Shown here: piece after piece, positions 44,282 to 52,879 of the stretch | Position numbering within the stretch: the stretch's first letter is position 1 | Layout: each line of letters starts with the position of its first letter | NCBI GenBank assembly: GCA_903851465.1 | Contig: CAINOI010000063.1 | Coordinates: forward strand, 1-63,675 | DNA: 63,675 bases | Reading direction: 5' to 3' | Origin: an uncultured Bacteroidota bacterium | GTDB taxonomy: Bacteria; Bacteroidota; Bacteroidia; Chitinophagales; Chitinophagaceae | Notes under the pieces: generated by a model | The model's database searches: none | What the model saw: the letters and a program-made list of their open reading frames with translations, nothing else | What the model was told of the DNA's origin: nothing | Program-made: the position numbers and the translations under genes

Positions 44282-45643
44282 TCAATAATTCAATATTCTC
44301 CAAGTATTTGGATAATAATTATTTAATCTGTTGGGTAGTATTTTAACCCATCCTAAACGGCATTTCATATAACTAATGCTATGCCAACCCTTGGGACCAT
44401 TCAGCTGGAAATCGGCTCTTCTTAGAAATTGCAGGGCATCAGAAAGCTCCACCTCGATATTTTCATAGGGCATTGTAGTCCATTGACTCATGGCCAAGTC
44501 ATGGGCAGGGACTAAGTCGGCACCTTTAAGTACACCAATACGCATCCCCATTTTCTTGACATACAAATGGGCTCTTATTGTTTGTAAATCCGCATAACAA
44601 TGCAATGGCAATGCAATCAACTCTTCTGCATGTTGAATGCACATAAACTGTTCTGGCAATGTATAAATTCCAGCTAAATTAGCGGCTTCTTTTTTGGGCA
44701 ATAAAGCGAATTGAAAAGCCGTAGAAAATTGACTGGTATAATCCGCTTTTTGTTTTTGAAAAACGGCAATAAAAAATCCTTCACCTTTAATTTTATCAGG
44801 ATAAAACCTAAAACCTTGTGCTTGATGTTGAGGACTATAGGTAGATACAATTTTAGACGAGGATGGCAATTGAATGGATACAGATGTCATGCCATCCAAT
44901 GAAGCAATATAATCCATAATCTTTTCATCCTCTTCAAATGAATAAGAACAGGTAGAATAAATATAATATCCTCCTTCCTGTAATGCCGAAATGCTTTCTT
45001 CTATTATACGAATTTGTCTTTGACTACAATGCAATACATTTTCTTCACTCCATTCTTTGATTGCTTGGGGATCTTTCCTGAACATCCCACTGCCACTACA
45101 TGGCGCATCTGCAACAATGAAATCAAAAAAATTAGGAAGGGCTTTAAAATGACTTGGATCATTTTGTGTCACTACAACATGATCGCTCCCCCAGCGAATA
45201 CAGTTTTCTTCAAGTATCGCATTTCTTGATTTAATCGTTTCATTGGCTACCACCAATCCCTTTTTGAAATAATTAGCCAACAAAGTTGTTTTTCCACCAG
45301 GTGCTGCACAAAGGTCTAAAACTTTATAATATTTTTCTGTATCTGCTAATTGACGAATGATGGTATGTAAGAACATACTGCTTGCCTCTTGCACATAATA
45401 GGCGCCAGCATGCCATAAAGGGTCTAGTACAAAACTTGGTCGACCTGATAAATAATATCCATCTTGGCACCAATCCACAGCCGTCATAGACTGCATAAAT
45501 GGATGTACTGCATGATCGAATGGTTTATATTGATTCATTCTAACCGCAGTAAAATCTGCTGGAACCTGATGGGTCTCCACAAATGTGGCTTTGTCAAATC
45601 CAGGAAGACCTGCTAGGGATGCTATGAAATTTTCTGGTAACAA
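44282..45643 (-). CDS. RsmF/NOL1-NOP2-Sun-type rRNA cytosine-C5 methyltransferase
   Basis: 453 residues. SAM-dependent RNA m5C methyltransferase. SAM motif LDLCAAPGGKTTLLA near residue 110, then VADAPCSGSGMFRKDP with one catalytic Cys and YSTCSYS with the other. The C-terminal about 150 residues resemble the RsmF accessory/PUA-like region. The start is a TTG (MLPENFIASL), since no ATG precedes the conserved N-terminus. It begins 9 nt after the upstream stop and is the last gene of the thyA cluster. Confidence 0.85.
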   Translation of the reverse strand: MLPENFIASLAGLPGFDKATFVETHQVPADFTAVRMNQYKPFDHAVHPFMQSMTAVDWCQDGYYLSGRPSFVLDPLWHAGAYYVQEASSMFLHTIIRQLADTEKYYKVLDLCAAPGGKTTLLANYFKKGLVVANETIKSRNAILEENCIRWGSDHVVVTQNDPSHFKALPNFFDFIVADAPCSGSGMFRKDPQAIKEWSEENVLHCSQRQIRIIEESISALQEGGYYIYSTCSYSFEEDEKIMDYIASLDGMTSVSIQLPSSSKIVSTYSPQHQAQGFRFYPDKIKGEGFFIAVFQKQKADYTSQFSTAFQFALLPKKEAANLAGIYTLPEQFMCIQHAEELIALPLHCYADLQTIRAHLYVKKMGMRIGVLKGADLVPAHDLAMSQWTTMPYENIEVELSDALQFLRRADFQLNGPKGWHSISYMKCRLGWVKILPNRLNNYYPNTWRILNY

Positions 45644-45652
45644 TGATTTGTA

Positions 45653-46249
45653 TTAATAACGAATAATAAAATATTCTTGCTCTTTTTGTTCTTGTCTGCA
45701 AAATAGGATACCTATCTTAAACAAATCGATTGACAATCTAATACGATCATGTTTTTTTAATTGATCCCATGCTGCTTCCATATTTGAATCCGTATGTATC
45801 CCATTCATAATCATACAGGAATTCGAATGCATCTTGTCTATTAATTTATTTGCATTAAGAAGTATTGTGGCTAAATCCTGTCCTTCTCCTATCAATGCGA
45901 AATCTATTGATTCAACCCTTTGATTTACATGCATTGCATTTTCAGCTACAAATTGCTTATTGCTCCCCGTCACAGAAATAGTTAAAGGATTCAAGCTTTG
46001 TATCAATCTTGCAATGAGTAAAATAATTTTTGGCGCAAGTTTATTTGCACTTACAGCTTCAATTTCTTGAAGAATTTTAGTTACAGAAGGCGATCTATTT
46101 ACAATTTCATTTAATGAACTTGTTGCATTCAATGTATTTCGAATGAACTGGTACACAAAAGGAGAATGAATTCCATGCCCTTTTGAATTCGCGGCTACCC
46201 AGTAATATCGAAGGTATTTAAGTAAAATGGTTTGAGTAGAATAACGCAT
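45653..46249 (-). CDS. Degenerate class I methyltransferase-like protein
   Basis: 198 residues. The N-terminal KYLRYYWVAANSKGHGIHSPFVYQFI closely follows the signature of a Bacteroidota SAM-dependent methyltransferase family (KGHGIHSPFV). The C-terminal half (MNGIHTDSNMEAAWDQLKKHDRIRLSIDLFKIGILF) also fits that family. Between them the glycine-rich SAM motif is missing (only IKSLNPLTISVTG-like sequence remains near residue 87) and the usual DFxFIDGNH is DFALIGEGQ. The protein is about 50 residues shorter than I expect for the family. Catalysis is therefore doubtful. Adjacent to folA with no gap. Confidence 0.6.
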   Translation of the reverse strand: MRYSTQTILLKYLRYYWVAANSKGHGIHSPFVYQFIRNTLNATSSLNEIVNRSPSVTKILQEIEAVSANKLAPKIILLIARLIQSLNPLTISVTGSNKQFVAENAMHVNQRVESIDFALIGEGQDLATILLNANKLIDKMHSNSCMIMNGIHTDSNMEAAWDQLKKHDRIRLSIDLFKIGILFCRQEQKEQEYFIIRY

Positions 46250-46741
46250 TTATTTTCTTTTCCAACATTCAAAGTCAAATGCATAAGCATGTTTTGCATC
46301 TGCTGCATTTGGATAACTATACTCCAAGGACCATTGGTCATCCATCGTTGGAAATAAAGTATCTCCCTCTATTTGTGTATGCACCCTAGTCATATAAATG
46401 GTATCTGCTATTGCCATTGCCTCTTGATAAATTTGACCACCACCAATCACAAAGACTTCGGCATATTGTTCGCGTTTGGCAAGTTGGATGGCTTCTGACA
46501 TAGACCCAACGACCTCTGTTTGATCATAGGAAAGGCCAGTTTGTTTTGTTAAAATGATATTCAACCTGCCTGGCAAAACTCTTTGACCTAATGATTCAAA
46601 AGTTTTTCTACCCATAATCACCGGCATGGCCCAAGTCGTGTCTTTAAAAAATTTCATATCCTTAGGTAGATGCCAAAGCAATTGATTGTCTTTGCCAATC
46701 ATATGGTTATCGGATGCTGCAACAACTAAGGATACTTTCAT
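46250..46741 (-). CDS. folA: Dihydrofolate reductase
   Basis: 163 residues. NADPH-dependent reduction of dihydrofolate, regenerating the cofactor used up by ThyA. VVAASDNHMIGKDNQLLWHLPKDMKFFKDTT contains the active-site acidic residue (Asp in LPKDM), followed by VIMGRKTFESLG and VIGGGQIYQEAM. Starts 10 nt after thyA. Confidence 0.97.
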   Translation of the reverse strand: MKVSLVVAASDNHMIGKDNQLLWHLPKDMKFFKDTTWAMPVIMGRKTFESLGQRVLPGRLNIILTKQTGLSYDQTEVVGSMSEAIQLAKREQYAEVFVIGGGQIYQEAMAIADTIYMTRVHTQIEGDTLFPTMDDQWSLEYSYPNAADAKHAYAFDFECWKRK

Positions 46742-46751
46742 AAGGTTTTGA

Positions 46752-47546
46752 TTAAACTGCCACAGGGGCTTTTATACCCGGATGACATTCGTAATTTTCT
46801 AAAGTAAAATCTTCATACTGGAAAGCAAAAATGTCTTTAACTGTTGGGTTGATTTTCATAGTTGGAAGTGAAAAAGGCTTTCTACTTAATTGCAAATTCG
46901 CTTGCTCCATATGGTTATTGTATAAATGTACATCCCCGAAGCTATGCACAAAATCACCATATTCTAAATCACACACCTGTGCAATCATCATTGTTAATAA
47001 AGCATAAGAAGCGATATTAAAAGGAACACCCAAAAACACATCCGCACTTCTTTGGTATAGTTGACAACTTAATTTACCATCGGCTACATAAAACTGAAAC
47101 ATATTGTGACAAGGCATCAACGCCATCTTTGATAAGTCTCCAACATTCCAAGCACTCACTATCAATCTTCTACTATCTGGTGTTTTTTTAATTTGTTCAA
47201 TCAATTCTGTGATTTGATCAATCACAACACCATTAGGTGCTTCCCAGCTTCTCCATTGCTTACCATACACTGGTCCTAGATCCCCGTTTGCATCTGCCCA
47301 CTCATCCCAAATACGAACACCATGGTCTTTCAAGTATTGGATATTTGTATCTCCTTTTAAAAACCATAGCAATTCATGGATGATACTTTTTAAATGTAAT
47401 TTCTTGGTCGTCACTAAAGGAAAACCTTCGGCTAAATTAAAACGCATTTGATAGCCAAAACAGCTTTTAGTACCTGTACCTGTACGATCTGTTTTCTCGG
47501 TCCCATGATCAATAATATGTTGGACTAATTGTAAATATTGTTGCAT
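46752..47546 (-). CDS. thyA: Thymidylate synthase
   Basis: 264 residues. Methylates dUMP to dTMP using methylenetetrahydrofolate. Catalytic Cys in [13 protein letters not shown], the phosphate-binding Arg in [13 protein letters not shown], and the [17 protein letters not shown] motif are intact; length equals E. coli ThyA. First gene of the cluster with folA. A weak -7-like TAAATTGC lies 3-4 nt upstream. Confidence 0.97.
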   Translation of the reverse strand: MQQYLQLVQHIIDHGTEKTDRTGTGTKSCFGYQMRFNLAEGFPLVTTKKLHLKSIIHELLWFLKGDTNIQYLKDHGVRIWDEWADANGDLGPVYGKQWRSWEAPNGVVIDQITELIEQIKKTPDSRRLIVSAWNVGDLSKMALMPCHNMFQFYVADGKLSCQLYQRSADVFLGVPFNIASYALLTMMIAQVCDLEYGDFVHSFGDVHLYNNHMEQANLQLSRKPFSLPTMKINPTVKDIFAFQYEDFTLENYECHPGIKAPVAV

Positions 47547-47581
47547 GCTGCAATTTACAACTTGGGGCGTAAATTAGTAGA

Positions 47582-48769
47582 TTATTTTGCTTTTCTTCTG
47601 GCAATTTCCTGCCTGATCAATAGTAATTCTCTGTTCGTTTGGCCGTTCACGCTTGAATTTTCTTGTGCCCTGCGCATTAAATATGGAACAACATCTTGCA
47701 AAGGACCAAATGGCAAATATTTACTTACTTTATAGCCTTCCGATGCCATATTAAAACTAATATGATCACTCATACCATAGAGCTGAGAAAAGTGAATATG
47801 TGGATGGTTATTAGGCAAGCCTTTATCCTGCATCATTTGAGCGCATTTCAAATTACTCGCCTCATTATGAGATGCCAAGATTAAACCAATTTGATCTAGA
47901 TGTGCTAAACAAAATACAACGGCAGCATCAAAATCAGCATCAGTTGCAGACTTGTCTTTTTGAATCGGTGATGGATAGCCCATTGCTTCCGCTCTTGCTC
48001 TTTCTTTTTCCATATAAGCACCCCGTACCAATTTTGCGCCTAATATAAAATTACCTTCTGTTGCTATTTTATGAGAAATCTTTAAAAAGTGTAAACGATC
48101 CGATCTGTACAATTGATAGGTATTGTAAACAATTACTTTTTCTTTATTGTACACGCCCATTAACTCAATCGCTAGACGATCAATCGGGTCTTGAATCCAT
48201 GTTTCTTCGGCATCAATTAAAATACCAATGCCATGTGTAGCTGCAACATCACAAATGGCATACATTCTTTCTTTAAGCCTATTCCAAGCAGCATCATCCG
48301 ATTCGCTATCATGTATGCCACTCCTTAATCTTGGTGCTTCATTTAGTCGTTCTAGCAAATGCATGCTAGATAAGCCAGTTAATTTAACACTTACAAAAGG
48401 CACATTATCTTGTGTTGCTGCAAATTCAATTGCAGCAATAAATTGTGCTGTTACTGCATCAAAACTATCATCACCCTCTTTAGCTTCTACGCCATAATCT
48501 AAGATGACTTCCACGCCATACGATCCCAGCATTTTAGTCACTCTTGCCGATTCCGATAAGGTTTCTCCTCCAACAAATTGGTTGAAAATAGTACTACGAA
48601 TTAATCCATTAATAGGCAATCCAGACTTCATTATCATGGGTGTCAATCGAGTGCCTAAGGATACAATCCAAGGATTTTGTATCACAGTAAAAAGCCACTT
48701 GGCTTTATTTAAATCTGCATTCGACTTGTACGCAAAAGCGTTCTGTGTATTATTTAAAGATAGATTCAT
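47582..48769 (-). CDS. Proline dehydrogenase
   Basis: 395 residues from the ATG at 48769 (MNLSLNNTQN). FAD-dependent oxidation of proline to pyrroline-5-carboxylate; monofunctional, without the aldehyde dehydrogenase of PutA. Barrel motifs: DAEETWIQDPIDRLAIELM, VYNTYQLYRSDRL, GAKLVRGAYMEKERARA and the C-terminal substrate-binding region YLPFGPLQDVVPYLMRRAQEN. The ATG at 48781 is in frame, but the -7 box spacing (20 nt) matches 48769 better. Confidence 0.93.
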   Translation of the reverse strand: MNLSLNNTQNAFAYKSNADLNKAKWLFTVIQNPWIVSLGTRLTPMIMKSGLPINGLIRSTIFNQFVGGETLSESARVTKMLGSYGVEVILDYGVEAKEGDDSFDAVTAQFIAAIEFAATQDNVPFVSVKLTGLSSMHLLERLNEAPRLRSGIHDSESDDAAWNRLKERMYAICDVAATHGIGILIDAEETWIQDPIDRLAIELMGVYNKEKVIVYNTYQLYRSDRLHFLKISHKIATEGNFILGAKLVRGAYMEKERARAEAMGYPSPIQKDKSATDADFDAAVVFCLAHLDQIGLILASHNEASNLKCAQMMQDKGLPNNHPHIHFSQLYGMSDHISFNMASEGYKVSKYLPFGPLQDVVPYLMRRAQENSSVNGQTNRELLLIRQEIARRKAK

Positions 48770-48789
48770 GCTAACATTCATTCGTATCG

Positions 48790-48797
48790 CAAATATC
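48790..48797 (-). promoter_or_regulatory. -7-like box (GATATTTG) for proline dehydrogenase
   Basis: One mismatch to TAnnTTTG on the minus strand, 20 nt before the ATG at 48769 and 8 nt before the one at 48781. Confidence 0.45.
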
Positions 48798-48822
48798 GGG
48801 ACTATTTGCTAGTTTTCAAAGT

Positions 48823-49539
48823 TTATATGGCTTGGTGATTAAAGGGTTGTAACACCATTTCACTTACCACACCAGAACTTGGTTGTTGACATAAAAACCA
48901 GATGGCCCTGGCTGCTTCTTCTGCTACCACCATCTTGTCTCTTTGCACTCTTAAATCTATGGTATCCCAGAATGGAGAATCCACACCACCTAAATACAAT
49001 TGTGTAATTCTGATTTCTGTTCGTTTTAATTCTTCTCTTAAAGAATGCATCATTCCAACCAATGCATATTTACTTGCACAATAAGCTGCGGCACCAGCCA
49101 TTGGTACTTTACCTAAAATACCTGGGATATTAATGATCAAACCTTTTTTTAACTCCATCATCTTAGGTAAAATTGCTTGAATGGTTTCAAAACTACTCAG
49201 GGTATTGACTTGAAAAGAGGTTTGCATTTCTGCTGTCGTCAATTTATCGAATGATTTGATGATGCCTATCCCTGCTGCATTGATAAAAATATCAAATGCA
49301 AAATCTAATGTCCTTAATTGATTGGTGAACTGTAAAACTGCATTAGCGTCCGCAAGGTCTACTTGAAAAAATCTATCCGAGCTCAAACTTAAATCTGAAG
49401 CCAATTGATTGAGTTTATTGGCATCCCTGCCCGCCAACCAAAGTTGTGCACCACTACCATGTAATAAACTAGCTAATTGTGCACCAATGCCTCCTGTTGC
49501 GCCCAATAACAATACTTTCTTTTGCTTTAAACCTTCCAT
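48823..49539 (-). CDS. SDR family NAD(P)-dependent oxidoreductase
   Basis: 238 residues. Classical short-chain dehydrogenase: cofactor loop GATGGIGAQLA near residue 13, NAAGIG near 88, and the catalytic YCASK near 152 with a preceding Gly/Ile-rich strand where a Ser is normally found (INIPGILGKVPMAG), so the catalytic serine appears to be replaced. The Arg in the second strand (LAGRDANKL) favours NADP. Substrate unknown. Confidence 0.85.
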   Translation of the reverse strand: MEGLKQKKVLLLGATGGIGAQLASLLHGSGAQLWLAGRDANKLNQLASDLSLSSDRFFQVDLADANAVLQFTNQLRTLDFAFDIFINAAGIGIIKSFDKLTTAEMQTSFQVNTLSSFETIQAILPKMMELKKGLIINIPGILGKVPMAGAAAYCASKYALVGMMHSLREELKRTEIRITQLYLGGVDSPFWDTIDLRVQRDKMVVAEEAARAIWFLCQQPSSGVVSEMVLQPFNHQAI

Positions 49540-49591
49540 GTCATTTGATTTTTAAGATAACAATCAGTTGATTGAAATTGTTCAAAATAAG

Positions 49592-49599
49592 TATATTTA
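49592..49599 (+). promoter_or_regulatory. -7-like box (TATATTTA), near-leaderless
   Basis: One mismatch to TAnnTTTG, 8 nt before the ATG at 49608. Confidence 0.4.
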
Positions 49600-49607
49600 T
49601 ACCCATT

Positions 49608-50705
49608 ATGAAAATCATAGAAACGACCATTTACCAATTTAAAATCCCCATGATCCCTTTCACCATTGCGACAGGGACTATGGAATATGCACAAAATGTA
49701 TTGATTCAAATTAAAACAGACCAAGGCATAGTTGGTATTGGAGAATGTTCTGCCTTCCCAATGATTGTAGGAGAAACACAATTAAGTTGCTACAACAATG
49801 CTAAAGATTTTGCACAGTTTTGGAAAGGGAAAGACCCATTGGATATCCCACAAAGAATGAAAGAACTAGACCTTGTGATTGCCGGAAATAATACCGCCAA
49901 GAGCGCTTTTGATTTAGCATTGTATGATATTGCTGCGAAAGCCGCCAATCAACCCCTTTATCTATTTTTAGGAGGGCAGCAAAAACCAATTGAATCAGAC
50001 TTAACCATCGGTATAGGAAAGCCCGAAGACATGGCAGCACAGGCCATTGAATTTGTAGAGAAAGGGGTGTGCATGATTAAAGTAAAATTAGGAAAAACCC
50101 CAAAGGATGATGTGGAGCGCATTAGACAAATTAGAGCAGCCATTGGACCAGAGATAAAAATTAGAATTGACGCCAATCAGGGATGGGCTAAAGAGGCTGC
50201 ATTGGAAGTGCTTACGCAACTAGCCCCTTTTTCAATTGAATTCTGCGAGCAACCCATGCATAAATATTATGATGATTATTTGCCAGAACTATGCGCGAAT
50301 TCACCAGTAAAAATTATGGCAGATGAATCGGTGTTTACGCATCATGACGCCCGAAAACTCATTGCCAATAAAGCCTGTCATTCTATCAATATTAAATTTT
50401 CTAAAAGTGGAGGCATACAGGAAGCAATCAAAATTCATGACCTAGCAAAAGCCAACCAGATTCCTTGTATGATGGGAGGTATGCTAGAAAGCAGGGTGGC
50501 ATTGAGTGCTAAAATGCATTTTGCCATGGCCATGGACAATGTGCATTTTTATGATATGGACACTTGTTTAATTGGGCACACAATTGACCCTGTCATTGGA
50601 GGCGTTCAATTCAATGGCATGCACTTGAGTATTGGCGAACAACCTGGCATTGGCGCCGATGTAGATCCAGCCTATTTACGCAATTTGGAATCTTGTACCA
50701 TCTAA
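49608..50705 (+). CDS. Dipeptide epimerase (enolase superfamily, MLE subgroup)
   Basis: 365 residues from the ATG at 49608 (MKIIETTIYQF). Enolase-superfamily barrel with the general base pair Lys in IKVKLG and in NIKFSKSGG, and metal ligands in RIDANQGW, EFCEQP and ADESV. The C-terminal YDMDT segment resembles the DxD motif that dipeptide epimerases use to bind the peptide ammonium group. Likely acts on L-Ala-Glu-type peptides from cell-wall turnover; the exact dipeptide is not readable. Confidence 0.85.
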   Translation: MKIIETTIYQFKIPMIPFTIATGTMEYAQNVLIQIKTDQGIVGIGECSAFPMIVGETQLSCYNNAKDFAQFWKGKDPLDIPQRMKELDLVIAGNNTAKSAFDLALYDIAAKAANQPLYLFLGGQQKPIESDLTIGIGKPEDMAAQAIEFVEKGVCMIKVKLGKTPKDDVERIRQIRAAIGPEIKIRIDANQGWAKEAALEVLTQLAPFSIEFCEQPMHKYYDDYLPELCANSPVKIMADESVFTHHDARKLIANKACHSINIKFSKSGGIQEAIKIHDLAKANQIPCMMGGMLESRVALSAKMHFAMAMDNVHFYDMDTCLIGHTIDPVIGGVQFNGMHLSIGEQPGIGADVDPAYLRNLESCTI

Positions 50706-50728
50706 GGATCTTGTAAAGCGGATAGTTG

Positions 50729-50736
50729 TACCTTCG
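50729..50736 (+). promoter_or_regulatory. -7-like box (TACCTTCG) for the thioesterase
   Basis: One mismatch to TAnnTTTG. It is 2 nt from the ATG at 50739 and 26 nt from the ATG at 50763, so it bears on which start is used. Confidence 0.45.
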
Positions 50737-50762
50737 TGATGGATTTTAAACTAAATGAAATT

Positions 50763-51287
50763 ATGGAAGCAAAAACCGCATCAGCCTCTTACACGACAAT
50801 GAACGAATTGGTTTTACCCAATGACACCAATACCCATGGTGACTTAATGGGTGGGAAACTCATGTACTGGATGGATATTGCCGCTTACCTATCTGCAGCA
50901 AAACATTGTAACTCCTCGGCCATGACGGCATCGGTGGACAATATTAGTTTTAAAACGCCTATTAAATTAGGGAATGTTATTTGTATAGAAGCCAAAGTGA
51001 CAAGAGCTTTTACCACATCGATGGAGATTCATTTAAAAGTTTGGAATCAAAATATCATTGCACAAACAAGGGTTTTAAGCAACGAGGCCTATTTTACTTT
51101 TGTTGCTTTAGATGAAAAAAAGCAGCCTATTAAAGTGCCGGAAATTATTGCAGAAACCGAAGAGGAGAAAAAGTATTTTGCAAGTGCATTAAGAAGAAGA
51201 CAATTGCGTTTGATCCTTGCAGGAAAGATGAAACCCGATGATGCTACTGAATTAAAGGCATTGTTTATTAAAGAAGAAGACGACTAA
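50763..51287 (+). CDS. Acyl-CoA thioesterase (hotdog fold, YciA/BFIT-like)
   Basis: 174 residues from the ATG at 50763 (MEAKTASASYTTM). Hydrolyses acyl-CoA. The hotdog signature MNELVLPNDTNTHGDLMGGKLMYWMDIAAYLSA carries the Asn/Asp typical of the catalytic site, followed by ASVDNISFKTPIKLGNVI. The in-frame ATG at 50739 would add eight residues; it lies 2 nt after the promoter box, so the later ATG is preferred. Expected to be a hexamer or dimer of trimers in the cytoplasm. Confidence 0.88.
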   Translation: MEAKTASASYTTMNELVLPNDTNTHGDLMGGKLMYWMDIAAYLSAAKHCNSSAMTASVDNISFKTPIKLGNVICIEAKVTRAFTTSMEIHLKVWNQNIIAQTRVLSNEAYFTFVALDEKKQPIKVPEIIAETEEEKKYFASALRRRQLRLILAGKMKPDDATELKALFIKEEDD

Positions 51288-51323
51288 TCTGTTATACTTA
51301 TTTACAAATTATTTTTCAAGCAG

Positions 51324-52076
51324 TTACATAGCATGATGCTTCCCTTTGAGCATGTAATCTTTACTTTGTTCAATTGCGTCCATTACTTGATCTAAAATTT
51401 CCTCGACAGAAGCCGAATAATCAATGACTAAAGGCGCTTTGAATCTTATAGTTAGTGCCGTTCCTACTTTTTTATAGGTGAGCCCTTTTTTTGTAAAAGC
51501 GCGCCAAAATCCATTGATCACCACAGGAATCACTATCGGATGATTGTTCTTAATAATATGCGCAGTCCCTTTTCTGCCTGGAGCAAAAGGTTTTGTTGTG
51601 CCTTGCGGAAAAGTAATCACCCAACTATGTGCTAATGCTTTGTCAATTTTTTGTGTGTCTACTACATCTCTTTGTCTTTCCACATCCTTCCCTTCTGCCC
51701 TCCAAGTTCGCTTCACTGTAAGTGCCCCACCTAATTTAAATAATTTTGAAATCCAATTGTCATTCATCGTTTCTTCTGCTGCAATGAAGAAGACATTGGT
51801 AAATGGATTCAACAAATAGTAAGGAATACCTAAACGATTGAACTTTCTCCATTTAACTGCACAAAAAATATGCACAAAAGTAATCACGTCCGCAAAATAG
51901 GTTTGGTGGTTGCTCACAAAAAGTACATTCTGCTTGGGCAAGTCTTCTAGATACTCAGTACCCTCAATCTTCATTTGATTAAATAAAGCAAGCCCAGGAT
52001 AGGTAAACAATCCTACGACTCCATAAATAATGGAACGAAAAATTCTTATTTGCTTTAAATAATCTAATAAACGCAT
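51324..52076 (-). CDS. 1-acyl-sn-glycerol-3-phosphate acyltransferase-like protein (PlsC family)
   Basis: 250 residues. Catalytic motif I is intact as NHQTYFAD (HxxxxD) near residue 76. Motif III is FPQGTTKPFAPG, where the usual FPEGTRS has Glu to Gln and Arg to Thr. Hydrophobic N-terminal segments suggest peripheral or single-pass inner-membrane location. It should acylate a glycerophosphate-like or amino-lipid acceptor; the altered motif III makes the acceptor uncertain. Confidence 0.82.
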   Translation of the reverse strand: MRLLDYLKQIRIFRSIIYGVVGLFTYPGLALFNQMKIEGTEYLEDLPKQNVLFVSNHQTYFADVITFVHIFCAVKWRKFNRLGIPYYLLNPFTNVFFIAAEETMNDNWISKLFKLGGALTVKRTWRAEGKDVERQRDVVDTQKIDKALAHSWVITFPQGTTKPFAPGRKGTAHIIKNNHPIVIPVVINGFWRAFTKKGLTYKKVGTALTIRFKAPLVIDYSASVEEILDQVMDAIEQSKDYMLKGKHHAM

Positions 52077-52151
52077 GTTTAAATTACTGATTTGATTCGC
52101 AATATACTACATAATCTCATAATAGACTTGCACTGTTTAATCAACAATATG

Positions 52152-52159
52152 TATCTTTA
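52152..52159 (+). promoter_or_regulatory. -7-like box (TATCTTTA), leaderless arrangement
   Basis: One mismatch to TAnnTTTG with 4 nt to the ATG at 52164. Confidence 0.45.
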
Positions 52160-52163
52160 AACA

Positions 52164-52823
52164 ATGAAAAAGACTGCTGTTATATTTGATATTGATGGAT
52201 TATTAATCAATAGTGAGCCGCTTTGGAACAAAGCAGCCAATGAAATCTTTAGACAATACGGCATCAGTTTAACAGAAGCACAATATGCCACAACCACTGG
52301 ACTTAGATCAAAAGAATTTGTTGCGCATTGGTTACATGAGTATAAAATCCCATCTACTGAATATGCTAGAGCAGAGCAGAGAGTGGTAGATCAAGCTTTA
52401 TTGTATATCGATCAGGAAGCAACCTTGATGCCAGGCGTAGAACATATCTTTCAATTTTTCTTAGAAAAAGAATTTAAAATAGGACTTGCCACATCCTCTC
52501 CTACTGCCTTAATTGAATGGGTAAAAGATAAGCTTGGAATTCGCAGTTTGATTCATGCAAGTTGCTCAGCGCAAAACCTGCCTTATGCAAAACCGCATCC
52601 TCAAGTATACTTAGATTGTGCGACTGCCTTGCATATCTCGCCGTTAGCTTGTATCTGTTTCGAGGATTCATTTTATGGCATGATAGCGGCCAAAGCAGCA
52701 AGGATGACCTGCGTGGTTGTGCCAGCTGCGGATGCACTCAAACAAGAGCATTGGGCTGTAGCAGATCTAAAGCTATCCTCTTTGCAAAATTTTGGTGCAC
52801 TCCATTTTAATATGCTTGCTTAA
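52164..52823 (+). CDS. HAD family sugar-phosphatase (HxpB-like)
   Basis: 219 residues. HAD hydrolase with the nucleophile and acid in FDIDGLLINSEPLW (Asp9, Asp11), Thr/Ser motif LATSSPTAL near 110, Lys in PYAKPHPQVYL near 143 and the acidic pair in CFEDSFYG near 168. The helical cap between residues 18 and 85 is C1 type. It resembles hexitol- or 2-deoxyglucose-6-phosphate phosphatases; substrate not provable. Confidence 0.88.
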   Translation: MKKTAVIFDIDGLLINSEPLWNKAANEIFRQYGISLTEAQYATTTGLRSKEFVAHWLHEYKIPSTEYARAEQRVVDQALLYIDQEATLMPGVEHIFQFFLEKEFKIGLATSSPTALIEWVKDKLGIRSLIHASCSAQNLPYAKPHPQVYLDCATALHISPLACICFEDSFYGMIAAKAARMTCVVVPAADALKQEHWAVADLKLSSLQNFGALHFNMLA

Positions 52824-52879
52824 ATCAAGCTAAAAAAAACGCATCGCTTCCCTAAATACGAGTTAAATTGCATCCGTAA

